Source of the DNA: Flavobacterium sp. Root901
GTDB taxonomy: Bacteria; Bacteroidota; Bacteroidia; Flavobacteriales; Flavobacteriaceae
Length of the DNA: 64,000 nt
Assembly: GCF_001429765.1 (NCBI RefSeq)
Contig: NZ_LMJB01000009.1
Span: 1 to 64,000 of the forward strand
Direction: 5' to 3'
Shown here: positions 34,573 through 42,706 of the stretch, in pieces
How the letters are laid out: the number at the start of each line of letters is the position of its first letter
Position numbering within the stretch: the first letter of the stretch is position 1
The notes under the pieces: model-generated
Told to the model about the DNA's origin: nothing
What the model saw: the letters and a program-made list of their open reading frames with translations, nothing else
Database searches by the model: none
Made by a program: the position numbers and the translations under genes

Positions 34573-35461
34573 TATTAAAACTGTTTTCAGTATAAAAGAT
34601 CTCGAGAATTTATCCGGAATAAAAGCACACACAATTCGCATTTGGGAGAAAAGGTATAACATTTTAGAACCAATGCGTACAGATACCAATATCCGGCTTT
34701 ATAACCTCCAGAATCTGCAGAAACTTTTAAATATTACACTACTACACGAATACGGTTATAAAATCTCCAAAATTGCAACTTATCCCGAAGAGAAAATCCC
34801 GCAGTTAGTTCGTGAAATTATTTCAAAGAAAAACTCTCAGAATTACGCTATTACCTCTTTTAAAATGGCGATGATGAATTTTGATCAGGAATTGTTTTTC
34901 AACACTTTTGACTGGCTTATTTCTGAAAAAACATTCAAAGAAGTTTTTAAAGAACATTTTCTTCCGCTTTTAAAGGAATTGGGATTGTTATGGCAGTCAG
35001 AAACCATTACGCCTGCAAATGAACATTTTATGAGTCATTTGATCAAACAGAAAATCTTAATTTATACGGAAAGCCTTCAAATTCAAAAACCTACAAAAAC
35101 AGACCGGATTTTTGTTCTTTCTCTTCCTTTAAATGAAATCCATCAGATTGGACTGCTTTATCTGCAGTATGAAATATTATCCAAAGGTTACAAAACCATT
35201 TATTTAGGAGAAAGTATGCCTATTGAAAACCTGCAGGATTTAACCAGACATTTTGAAAACATCACTTTTGTTTCCTTTATGACCATCCAGCCGGAGCGCA
35301 ACGTGATTAATCAGTACGTGAAATCGATGGGACAAAAATTACTGCAAAAAAACAACGAAATCTGGCTTATGGGCAAAATGGTGGAGTACATTGACAGAAA
35401 AGTTCTGCCGGAAAGAATCAGAATTTTTGATTCTATGGAAGAAACAATGGAAACAATTTAG
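34562..35461 (+). CDS. MerR-type regulator with cobalamin-binding domain (CarH/LitR-like)
   Basis: 299 residues. A MerR winged-helix domain (about 8-75: FSIKDLENLSGIKAHTIRIW) is followed by a helical bundle with W144-x9-E154-H155 and a Rossmann B12-binding domain with E192-x-H194-x2-G197. These match the adenosylcobalamin-binding motifs of the CarH photoreceptor (Thermus W131, E141, H142 and lower ligand H177). The residue after the Trp is Gln (Q145), where Thermus CarH has H132, the ligand seen after illumination. CarH represses carotenoid genes in the dark. Here the gene directly precedes crtI-crtB-crtZ, which supports light- and B12-dependent control. Confidence 0.88.
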   Translation: MVNNIKTVFSIKDLENLSGIKAHTIRIWEKRYNILEPMRTDTNIRLYNLQNLQKLLNITLLHEYGYKISKIATYPEEKIPQLVREIISKKNSQNYAITSFKMAMMNFDQELFFNTFDWLISEKTFKEVFKEHFLPLLKELGLLWQSETITPANEHFMSHLIKQKILIYTESLQIQKPTKTDRIFVLSLPLNEIHQIGLLYLQYEILSKGYKTIYLGESMPIENLQDLTRHFENITFVSFMTIQPERNVINQYVKSMGQKLLQKNNEIWLMGKMVEYIDRKVLPERIRIFDSMEETMETI

Positions 35462-35482
35462 ATTTTTTGTTTAAAGTTTTTG

Positions 35483-35500
35483 TATATTTGTTAAACAAAT
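35483..35500 (+). promoter_or_regulatory. crtI -7 box and overlapping palindrome
   Basis: TATATTTG (35483-35490) overlaps the perfect palindrome ATTTGTT-A-AACAAAT (35486-35500), which reaches the crtI start codon. An extra TTGTTTAA lies at 35467-35474. This is a good candidate operator for the upstream MerR/B12 regulator. Confidence 0.55.
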
Positions 35501-36956
35501 GACAAAAACAATTGCAATAATAGGATCAGGCTTTTCTTCGTTAGCCGCTTCGTGTTACCTCGCAAAGCAAGGAAACAAGGTTACTATTTATGAAAAAAAT
35601 CCAACGATTGGCGGCAGGGCAAGACAGTTTAAAAAAGACGGTTTTACCTTTGACATGGGACCAAGCTGGTACTGGATGCCGGACGTATTTGAACGTTTTT
35701 TTCAGGATTTCGAAAAAAAACCTGCTGATTATTACGAGCTTATAAAACTGAACCCCGCTTACCGCGTTTATTTTGGCATAGACGATTTTATCAGCATTTA
35801 TGATAATTTAGAAGATATAAAATCTAAGTTTGAAGAAATTGAAAAAGGAAGCGGAAAACAGCTTGACACTTTTATAAAACAGGCAAAAAGCAATTACGAT
35901 ATTGCCATAAAAGATTTGGTTTACCGTCCGGGAGTTTCTCCGCTCGAATTAATCACAAAAGAAACGGCTTTAAAACTCAACCAGTTTTTTAGCAATGTGA
36001 GCAGTGATATCCGAAAAAAATTCAAAAACGAAAGACTGGTTCAAATTCTGGAATTTCCGGTTTTATTTCTCGGCGCAAAGCCCTCAAAAACGCCTTCGTT
36101 TTACAATTTTATGAATTACGCCGATTTCGGCCTCGGGACCTGGCATCCTAAAACCGGAATGTTTGATGTCATCCGCGGAATTGAAAAACTGGCTCTCGAA
36201 CTGGGTGTTACTTTTAAAACCAATGCTTCCATCGAAAAAATAATCGTTGAAAATAAAACCGCATCCGGAATTATTGTCAATGGCGAAACCATAAAAGCCG
36301 ATATTATTTTAAGTGGTGCAGACTACCATCATACTGAAACTTTACTCGAAAAAGAACATCGCGTTTACTCTGAAAAATATTGGCAGAGCCGGACATTTGC
36401 GCCTTCATCGCTCCTGTTTTTTATTGGCTTCAATAAAAAAATTGAAAATATTTCGCATCACGCCTTATTTTTTGATACCGATTTTAACCAGCATGCGATC
36501 GATATTTATGACGATCCCAAATGGCCGAAAAATCCATTATTTTACGCCAACTTTCCTTCAAAAACAGATCCTACGGCAGCTCCGGACGGAATGGAATCCG
36601 GCTTTTTCTTAATTCCCCTTGCTCCCGGAATTGAAGATAATCAGCAACTTAGAGAAGAATATTTTGAAAAAATAATCACTCGTTTTGAAGATGTTACACA
36701 GCAAAAAATAAAAAATAACATTATATTTAAGAAGTCATTCTGCAAAAACGATTTTGTGACAGATTATAATGCCTACAAAGGAAACGCTTACGGAATGGCA
36801 AATACATTATTGCAGACCGCATTTTTAAGGCCCAAATTAAAAAGCAAAAAAGTCAGGAATTTATATTTTACGGGACAATTAACGGTACCCGGACCAGGTG
36901 TTCCGCCTGCCTTAATTTCAGGAAAACTAGCAGCTGAATTAATTCAAAAATCCTAA
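35499..36956 (+). CDS. crtI: Phytoene desaturase
   Basis: 485-residue CrtI-type FAD enzyme converting phytoene to lycopene. The N-terminal dinucleotide fold is IAIIGSGFSSLAASCYLA (third Gly replaced by Ser) with downstream YEKNPTIGGRARQF. The family C-terminal signature is LYFTGQLTVPGPGVPPALIS. The start lies 37 bases after the regulator gene, with its own promoter and palindrome. crtB follows 11 bases downstream. Confidence 0.96.
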   Translation: MTKTIAIIGSGFSSLAASCYLAKQGNKVTIYEKNPTIGGRARQFKKDGFTFDMGPSWYWMPDVFERFFQDFEKKPADYYELIKLNPAYRVYFGIDDFISIYDNLEDIKSKFEEIEKGSGKQLDTFIKQAKSNYDIAIKDLVYRPGVSPLELITKETALKLNQFFSNVSSDIRKKFKNERLVQILEFPVLFLGAKPSKTPSFYNFMNYADFGLGTWHPKTGMFDVIRGIEKLALELGVTFKTNASIEKIIVENKTASGIIVNGETIKADIILSGADYHHTETLLEKEHRVYSEKYWQSRTFAPSSLLFFIGFNKKIENISHHALFFDTDFNQHAIDIYDDPKWPKNPLFYANFPSKTDPTAAPDGMESGFFLIPLAPGIEDNQQLREEYFEKIITRFEDVTQQKIKNNIIFKKSFCKNDFVTDYNAYKGNAYGMANTLLQTAFLRPKLKSKKVRNLYFTGQLTVPGPGVPPALISGKLAAELIQKS

Positions 36957-36967
36957 GATCTTAAAAA

Positions 36968-37807
36968 ATGAAATCACTATTCGACGCCGTTTCTTTCAAA
37001 TGCAGCAAATTGGTTACCAAAAATTACAGCTCGTCTTTTTCACTTGCTGTAAAAATGCTTTCGCCAAGCATTCGCGATGCGATTTACAGCATTTACGGAT
37101 TTGTAAGGTTTGCTGATGAAATTGTTGATTCTTTTCATGATTATGAAAAAGAATATCTGATCGACGATTTTGAAAAAGAATATTACAAAGCCATGGAATT
37201 AGGAATCAGCCTCAACCCTATTCTCAATTCTTTTCAGCATACCGTAAAAGAATATAATATTACAGACGACCTTGTTCAGGCTTTTTTAAGAAGCATGAAA
37301 CTCGATCTTATTAAATCGACTTACCACACGCAGACAGAATATGCAGATTACATTTATGGCTCTGCAGATGTCGTGGGTTTAATGTGCCTCAAGGTTTTCG
37401 TTTCCGGAAAGGAACATAAATATGAGCAGTTAAAGAGCGAAGCCATGCGTTTGGGTTCGGCTTTTCAGAAAGTGAATTTCCTGAGGGATTTAAAAGATGA
37501 TAATACGATTTTAAACAGAACTTATTTTCCGGGAGTAAATCTGGAAAATTTCAACGAAGAGTCAAAAGCAAAAATCATTTCAGAAATTGAAGAAGATTTC
37601 AGCGCTGCCTATCAGGGAATTGTAAAATTACCAATGGAAGCAAAATTTGGCGTTTACACCGCGTATGTATATTACAGAAAACTGCTGAAAAAACTCAAAA
37701 ACACGCCGCCGCATAAAATTGGAAATTCAAGAATAAGAGTTTCTAATTATACTAAAGCCGGACTTTTGGCGCAGTCTTTTGTTACTTATAAGCTAAAGCT
37801 GGTGTAA
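36968..37807 (+). CDS. crtB: Phytoene synthase
   Basis: 279 residues. Condenses two geranylgeranyl diphosphates to phytoene. Both aspartate-rich motifs are present: DEIVD (50-54) and RDLKDD (173-178), with AFQKVNFLRD typical of squalene/phytoene synthases. It is co-transcribed with crtI (11-base gap). Confidence 0.96.
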   Translation: MKSLFDAVSFKCSKLVTKNYSSSFSLAVKMLSPSIRDAIYSIYGFVRFADEIVDSFHDYEKEYLIDDFEKEYYKAMELGISLNPILNSFQHTVKEYNITDDLVQAFLRSMKLDLIKSTYHTQTEYADYIYGSADVVGLMCLKVFVSGKEHKYEQLKSEAMRLGSAFQKVNFLRDLKDDNTILNRTYFPGVNLENFNEESKAKIISEIEEDFSAAYQGIVKLPMEAKFGVYTAYVYYRKLLKKLKNTPPHKIGNSRIRVSNYTKAGLLAQSFVTYKLKLV

Positions 37808-37920
37808 TCAGGACAAAAGTTTTGTCAGTAGCGAAAAATAACCTTTTGAGTTAATCTTTTGAGATCTAAAGCTAAGCTCGGAGGAATTTAAATTATAATT
37901 TTAATAACAACATTTATAAA

Positions 37921-38361
37921 ATGATTTCTTTTTTAATCTTTTTAGGCGTTTTTCTGTTTATGGAGTGTGTTACCTGGCTTACACACAAATACGTAATGCA
38001 CGGTTTTATGTGGTATTTTCACGCAGATCACCATCAGCCGAAATACGAACATACTTTTGAGCGCAACGACATTTTCTTTGTCATATTTGCGGTTCCAAGT
38101 ATTGTTTTGTTTTATTTTGGCGTTCAGGGCGGATTCAATTATTTGTTTTTCATTGCCTGCGGTGTTACGCTTTACGGAATCTGTTATTTTTTAATTCACG
38201 ATGTATTAATTCATCAGCGTTTTAAATGGTTTAAAAACACCAAAAACAAATACCTCATCGGACTCAGAAAAGCTCATAAAATACATCATAAACACCTTAA
38301 TAAAGAAAAAGGGGAATGTTTCGGAATGTTGTTCGTTCCATTTAAATATTATAAAATTTAA
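37921..38361 (+). CDS. crtZ: Beta-carotene hydroxylase (CrtZ/fatty-acid-hydroxylase type)
   Basis: 146-residue membrane di-iron hydroxylase with the expected histidine boxes: H22-x4-H27 (THKYVMHG), HADHH (34-38), HDVLIHQ and HKIHHKH. Hydroxylates beta-carotene to zeaxanthin, the usual yellow pigment of flavobacteria. It follows crtB after a 113-base gap without a terminator. No lycopene cyclase gene is seen in this cluster, so the cyclised substrate must come from an enzyme encoded elsewhere. Confidence 0.92.
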   Translation: MISFLIFLGVFLFMECVTWLTHKYVMHGFMWYFHADHHQPKYEHTFERNDIFFVIFAVPSIVLFYFGVQGGFNYLFFIACGVTLYGICYFLIHDVLIHQRFKWFKNTKNKYLIGLRKAHKIHHKHLNKEKGECFGMLFVPFKYYKI

Positions 38362-38450
38362 TTTATGTAAACATAGAAACATAGTTTTCATGTCGCAGAA
38401 AAGGCATTTCACTTTCATGAACAAACATAGAATATGTGGGAGATAATTGG

Positions 38451-38490
38451 TTTAAATTGGAATTTGGAATTTAAAAAAATTGGAATTTGT
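38451..38490. repeat. AATTCC word repeat, half copy
   Basis: AAATTGGAATTTGGAATTT followed by AATTGGAATTT: direct repeats of the same word as the palindromes at 22532, 40443 and 42801, without the complementary arm. Confidence 0.6.
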
Positions 38491-38504
38491 AACTTTATGA
38501 GTTT

Positions 38505-39014
38505 ATGAAATTATACAAAATAGCAACCGTTCAATATGTAAATGCCAGCGTTGAAGAATGCTGGGATTTTTTCTCCAGTCCAAAAAACCTGCAGACTATT
38601 ACACTCGATAATATGAATTTTGAAATCAAAGATTTTGATGAAAAAAGAATGTATCACGGACAAATCATAACTTACACTTTACGACCGCTTTTAGGGATTA
38701 AAATTTCGTGGGTTACTGAAATTACCGCCTGCAGAGAAAATCAGTATTTTATCGATGTTCAGCGTTTTGGCCCTTACAAATTATGGCACCACAAACACTT
38801 TTTTGAACGCACGCCGGATGGCGGGACCAAAATGACAGATGTTGTTCATTATGCTTTACCATTTGGGATTTTGGGGCGCATCATGAACTTTTTCGTCGTA
38901 AAAGACAAACTCAAAACCATTTTCGATTTCAGATACAATAAAATTGAGGAATTGTTTAATGGAAAATCGCAGACCAAAATTATCAAAATCAACGCTGAGC
39001 AAAAAAGCATTTAA
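38505..39014 (+). CDS. SRPBCC-family ligand-binding protein
   Basis: 169 residues of the START/SRPBCC (Bet v 1-like) fold: VNASVEECWDFFSSPKNLQTIT at the start, central GIKISWVTEIT, and FGPYKLWHHKHFFERTPDGGTKMTDVVHYALPFG, a phrase common in SRPBCC proteins placed next to photolyases and TIGR01777 epimerases. A hydrophobic-ligand cavity is expected. Its position between crtZ and the photolyase suggests a role in the light/carotenoid response, but the ligand is unknown. Confidence 0.8.
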   Translation: MKLYKIATVQYVNASVEECWDFFSSPKNLQTITLDNMNFEIKDFDEKRMYHGQIITYTLRPLLGIKISWVTEITACRENQYFIDVQRFGPYKLWHHKHFFERTPDGGTKMTDVVHYALPFGILGRIMNFFVVKDKLKTIFDFRYNKIEELFNGKSQTKIIKINAEQKSI

Positions 39015-39033
39015 ATTAATTTTTAATATAAAA

Positions 39034-39108
39034 GAAAGGCACAGATTGCACAGATTAACACAGATTCAATCCTTTTAAATCTGTGTTAATCTGTGGCAAA
39101 AAAACAAA
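39034..39108. repeat. CACAGATTA palindrome, copy 1
   Basis: Words GCACAGATT and CACAGATTAACACAGATT face AATCTGTGTTAATCTGTGGC across a short loop. A second member is at 63566-63626. It lies between the SRPBCC and photolyase genes. Confidence 0.7.
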
Positions 39109-39123
39109 ACGGAATTTCACAAA

Positions 39124-40419
39124 ATGACAAAACAAAAAGTTTCTTTTTTCTGGTTCAGACGCGATTTACGATTAGAAGACAATACCGGATTATACCATGC
39201 TTTACAGTCTGAATTTCCTGTAATTCCCTTATTTATTTTTGATGAGGATATCCTGGAACATCTGCCTAAAAACGATGCAAGGGTAAGTTTTATTTACGAT
39301 TCGCTTCAAAAAATAAATACCGAATTAAACGCCCTTCAGTCTTCTGTCCTGATCAGAAAAGGAAAAACTATTGAAGTCTGGAAATCACTTATATCTGAAT
39401 TTGATATCGAGACTGTCTTTTACAACAAAGATTACGAACCCTTTGCCATTAATCGTGACAACGCCATTGGTGCGCTGTTAAAAGAAAATAATATTGCCTG
39501 TACTGCGTTTAAAGACCATGTTATTTTTGAAGAAAAAGAAATTACCAAAAGCGACGGACTTCCTTACACCGTTTATACTCCTTATAAAAATAAATGGCTC
39601 GAAAAATACAAACTTTCCGGAGCGGTACCGGAATACGATACAGCACCGTTTCTGTCTAATTTTGCCAAAAACAACTTTCCGTTTCCGGATTTAGCGGCAA
39701 TTGGTTTCGAAAGAAGTACGATTAAAGTCCAGCCTCATAATTTGTCGCAAATAACCAATTATAAAGAAACCAGAGATTTTCCTGCCCTGGACAGCACCTC
39801 TTATCTTTCGCCGCATCTGCGTTTTGGAACCGTCAGCATCCGGAAATTAGTAAACTGGGCCAACCGAAAAAACCAGACTTTTTTGAGTGAATTAATCTGG
39901 CGTGAATTCTTTATTCAGATTCTTTTTAGTTTTCCCCATTGTGTAAATCACAATTTCAAACCGGCTTACGACGGCATTGAATGGCGCAATAACGAAGAAG
40001 ATTTTAAACGCTGGTGCTCCGGGACTACCGGTTACCCAATGGTCGATGCCGGAATGCGGCAGCTCAACGAAACCGGATACATGCACAACAGGGTCCGCAT
40101 GGTTGTGGCGAGTTTTTTATGCAAACATTTACTCATTAACTGGCAGTGGGGCGAAGCATATTTTGCCGAAAAATTACTAGATTTCGAACTCGCTTCAAAC
40201 GTAGGCAACTGGCAGTGGGCGGCCGGAACAGGCTGCGACGCCGCACCGTATTTCAGGGTTTTTAATCCCGAAATCCAGCAAAAGAAATTTGACGAAAAAG
40301 GACAATACATCCGCAAATGGATTCCTGAATTTGATTTAGGATATAATGACCCAATGGTTGATCATGCTTTTGCACGCGACCGTGCCATTGCAACTTATAA
40401 AAAAGGAATTTTAAAATAA
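39124..40419 (+). CDS. Deoxyribodipyrimidine photolyase (cryptochrome/photolyase family)
   Basis: 431 residues. The N-terminal antenna-binding Rossmann domain (FFWFRRDLRLEDNTGLYHAL) is followed by the helical FAD domain with YLSPHLRFGTVSIRKL, ELIWREFFIQIL, GYPMVDAGMRQLNETGYMHNRVRM and the family signature NWQWAAGTGCDAAPYFRVFNP. It fits a class I CPD photolyase that repairs UV dimers with blue light; a (6-4) or cryptochrome-like role cannot be fully excluded. It lies downstream of the carotenoid genes, as expected for a light-induced unit. Confidence 0.94.
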   Translation: MTKQKVSFFWFRRDLRLEDNTGLYHALQSEFPVIPLFIFDEDILEHLPKNDARVSFIYDSLQKINTELNALQSSVLIRKGKTIEVWKSLISEFDIETVFYNKDYEPFAINRDNAIGALLKENNIACTAFKDHVIFEEKEITKSDGLPYTVYTPYKNKWLEKYKLSGAVPEYDTAPFLSNFAKNNFPFPDLAAIGFERSTIKVQPHNLSQITNYKETRDFPALDSTSYLSPHLRFGTVSIRKLVNWANRKNQTFLSELIWREFFIQILFSFPHCVNHNFKPAYDGIEWRNNEEDFKRWCSGTTGYPMVDAGMRQLNETGYMHNRVRMVVASFLCKHLLINWQWGEAYFAEKLLDFELASNVGNWQWAAGTGCDAAPYFRVFNPEIQQKKFDEKGQYIRKWIPEFDLGYNDPMVDHAFARDRAIATYKKGILK

Positions 40420-40442
40420 AATATCTTTAAAATTCAATAAAA

Positions 40443-40487
40443 AAATTCCAAATTCCAATGCTGTATGTCAATTGGAATTTGGAATTT
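40443..40487. repeat. AATTCC palindrome, copy 2
   Basis: A perfect 17-bp inverted repeat (40443-40459 / 40471-40487) just after the photolyase stop. It is followed by TATTTTATTACTCTTTGTTC and a TCTGAGCGAAGTCGAAG word (40509-40525). It provides the uninterrupted model for the disrupted copy at 40619-42773. Confidence 0.85.
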
Positions 40488-40618
40488 ATTTTATTACTCT
40501 TTGTTCTTCTGAGCGAAGTCGAAGAACTGCAAAGCGAAGATATACAATACAGACAATCTGCCTATGCGTCGAGTTCGCTCAGCAGGACATGACATTATTC
40601 ATAGAGCCAAATTCCAAT

Positions 40619-40651
40619 AAAAATTCCAATTGACGTAATCCATTGGAATTT
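40619..40651. repeat. AATTCC palindrome, copy 3 (left flank of inserted segment)
   Basis: AAAAATTCCAAT (40619-40630) faces ATTGGAATTT (40642-40651). The repeat then runs as in copy 2 up to a T run ending at 40663, where the 14-bp inverted repeat AGGTAAGTATACCC begins. Confidence 0.75.
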
Positions 40652-40700
40652 GGAATTTTTTTTAGGTAAGTATACCCTTTACACCGAAAATCTGTTGTTT

Positions 40701-41042
40701 TTAGTTTTTTACGGGCGGGTTAGTATTTAATACAAATGTTAATTCTAAGTAGTTATCAATGTAGGTGGAGTAATTTGAACAAATTGAGTAATCAATTATT
40801 AAATCCAAGTTTTTGTAAATATCAGTTTCAAGTAGTTCTGGTAAAGTAAAGAAAACTTCAGGATTAAATTTACTGATAATTGATCTAAAATATTTAGCAG
40901 ATAATTTCTCACCTTCACTTGGATGATAAAATACTTTTAGTGCTTTTCCTGTATTATTAATTTCTAATTGTAGTTCTTCGGTAATGTCATAATAATTTAT
41001 GACACATTTTCTCTTTTCAATTGTAATTTCTTTCGAGTTCAT
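40701..41042 (-). CDS. Hypothetical protein in the inserted segment
   Basis: 113 residues, soluble, beginning MNSKEITIEKRKCVINYYDI and ending LTFVLNTNPPVKN. Alternating hydrophobic strands and a central helix (LSAKYFRSIISKF) suggest a small alpha/beta protein. No family recognised. It lies 23 bases inside the left inverted repeat and, if the insertion reading is right, is cargo. Confidence 0.6.
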   Translation of the reverse strand: MNSKEITIEKRKCVINYYDITEELQLEINNTGKALKVFYHPSEGEKLSAKYFRSIISKFNPEVFFTLPELLETDIYKNLDLIIDYSICSNYSTYIDNYLELTFVLNTNPPVKN

Positions 41043-41167
41043 GCCTATTTTTTAATTCTTTCAAATTTACGAAGAATAATAATTGAAAATTCTGCTGTCG
41101 TTGATTTTGATTGCATAACTGGTATAAATAAAAAAGCCTAATTAAAGAGGCCTGGTTATGAAGCATA

Positions 41168-41278
41168 TTAGCAAGTTACTAATACTTTGTAATTTAATTC
41201 TCTTTGGTTATCGAACCTATACATTATTTCGTTTGACGTATCTTGGAATTCTTTATCATCGAGCAGTTCTGTTTCCAT
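41168..41278 (-). CDS. Possible 36-residue ORF
   Basis: Reads METELLDDKEFQDTSNEIMY and ends NYKVLVTC, with an acidic first half. It lies between the 298- and 113-residue genes on the same strand and may be a small co-transcribed peptide or a decayed gene. There is no independent support beyond orientation and an intact frame. Confidence 0.3.
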   Translation of the reverse strand: METELLDDKEFQDTSNEIMYRFDNQRELNYKVLVTC

Positions 41279-41314
41279 AATATTAAGAATTTAATTCAGT
41301 GTTTAGCAGTTTTA

Positions 41315-42211
41315 TTAAAATTCATTTTTATTTAATAGACCATTCCATCGAATGTATTTTGATGCCTCGAACTGGTTTGTGTAATGATGCATTGATAAAT
41401 TAAATAGATCTTCATCTCCTAATATTTCTTTCATAACCATCTCATCAAATATATCTTCTACAAAATTGTTTTGCAAATAACTTACTGTTTTAGGATGGTC
41501 TAAAAAAGATTGTTCGAAGTCATTTAAATCTTTCTTATGAGCTTCTTTTAAATTTTCAATCGTTTCATCTGTATAATGTATATAATATAAACATTCGTCA
41601 AAGAAATCTTTTTTCCGATAATTCATATTTTCATCGTAGAAAGACCATTTATGAAGTTTTACAGAAAACAAATCAGAACCCATGTTTAATGGAAAATTAA
41701 TTCCTTCACCGTCATTATATAATAAAATTGTCTCGTTCTTATAATATAAGTTCAGTATAAATAATGCAGACATAATATCAAATAAATATTTTATGCTGCC
41801 AAACTGTAATGAATTAGCTCTGTCATGTTTAAGATTCTGGTAAGAGTTATTCCATGTATAAGTTATTCCATTATGAAAAGTACTTGTTTCATTTTTTATA
41901 AATGGTTTTAATTCTTTCAATGTTTGAAAACAATTTGAAGAACTTATTAGTATTACTTTTTGATCCAGCTTCCATAGAGAATTTAAAAGCTCTAATGCAT
42001 CTGTATCATACTTTATCTTAGTTTTTCTTCCACCGTTTAGTTTATATAATTCTTTTGATATAGATTCAATTTCGGCGGATGCTCGTAAAATAAGATCAGA
42101 AATTTGGGATGAATAAACATTTAGGTGATTATCATCAATATGAACTGAGTAACTTAAATTGAGAACTCCTATCTCTAAATTTTTATAGACTGGCCAGTAG
42201 ATATTAGACAT
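41315..42211 (-). CDS. Hypothetical 298-residue protein in the inserted segment
   Basis: No signal peptide. It begins MSNIYWPVYKNLEIGVLNLS. A helical N-terminal half includes LILRASAEIESISKELYKLNGG. A central motif, WNNSYQNLKHDRANSL, is followed by a helix, YLFDIMSALFILNLYY. From memory, Y-x-x-x-KH-x-R followed by an alanine/leucine helix resembles helical proteins related to HEPN domains and some uncharacterised accessory proteins, but I cannot assign it. It ends HYTNQFEASKYIRWNGLLNK. It is the largest gene of the segment and is AT-rich. Confidence 0.6.
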   Translation of the reverse strand: MSNIYWPVYKNLEIGVLNLSYSVHIDDNHLNVYSSQISDLILRASAEIESISKELYKLNGGRKTKIKYDTDALELLNSLWKLDQKVILISSSNCFQTLKELKPFIKNETSTFHNGITYTWNNSYQNLKHDRANSLQFGSIKYLFDIMSALFILNLYYKNETILLYNDGEGINFPLNMGSDLFSVKLHKWSFYDENMNYRKKDFFDECLYYIHYTDETIENLKEAHKKDLNDFEQSFLDHPKTVSYLQNNFVEDIFDEMVMKEILGDEDLFNLSMHHYTNQFEASKYIRWNGLLNKNEF

Positions 42212-42337
42212 ACATTCTTATTGATTTTTTTACCAAATATACCTAATTTATTAGCTCATCTTCTTCTAAAAAAGTATTTTGATTTTATTGCAATAAAATC
42301 AGGTATTTGTACTTAGGTGTTGTTTAGGTGTGTTTTA

Positions 42338-42345
42338 TATATTTG
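42338..42345 (+). promoter_or_regulatory. -7 box of candidate small RNA
   Basis: TATATTTG, with a TTG at 42320-42322, 15 bases upstream. No protein gene follows in this direction within the segment. Confidence 0.45.
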
Positions 42346-42351
42346 AAATGT

Positions 42352-42525
42352 AATGCCCATTCTGACAAAAATAAAAGAGTTGCTAAAAGTATTAACTTAA
42401 ATTTCTGAGAATGGGGAAAAGATTGCACAAAAAGGTTTATCACTTTAACTTCAGTGTTAAACTATGGCTGTTCTGGCTTTAGTAAGTGTAAATTATTAAA
42501 GGTAAGTTTGCGCTTACCTTTTTTA
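42352..42525 (+). ncRNA. Candidate small RNA, about 170 nt
   Basis: A promoter-like TATATTTG at 42338 and an intrinsic terminator at 42498-42521 delimit a stretch without a credible gene; the only frame is 15 codons from ATG 42353. CCCATTCT (42356-42363) can pair with AGAATGGG (42408-42415), giving a 5' stem-loop. It could be an antisense or regulatory RNA of the segment, a 6S-like RNA, or a leader of a lost gene. Inference only. Confidence 0.35.
42498..42525 (+). terminator. Terminator of candidate small RNA
   Basis: AAAGGTAAG (42498-42506) / CTTACCTTT (42513-42521), six-base loop, then T run. Confidence 0.75.
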
Positions 42526-42595
42526 CTTTATGGTTGATAAATTATTTTTTGGCAGGAAAAAATAAAAATAAACTACTAAATATCTAAAAATATGG

Positions 42596-42706
42596 CTAAT
42601 TACTCTGTATTAAGTATAATAGCAACCATATATCTAAGCAAATAAGAATACCATTTAATATATACCAAAATTCATATCCTTTTCTGAATCTTATTTTAAG
42701 TTTCAT
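42596..42706 (-). CDS. Possible 36-residue single-pass membrane peptide
   Basis: Starts at an ATG 17 bases inside the right inverted repeat: a basic N-terminus (MKLKIRFRKGYEFW) then a hydrophobic helix (YILNGILICLDIWLLLYLIQ). Such a cationic-plus-helix layout is typical of small membrane peptides, including type I toxins, but no antitoxin RNA is demonstrated. The frame is intact; expression is unproven. Confidence 0.35.
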   Translation of the reverse strand: MKLKIRFRKGYEFWYILNGILICLDIWLLLYLIQSN

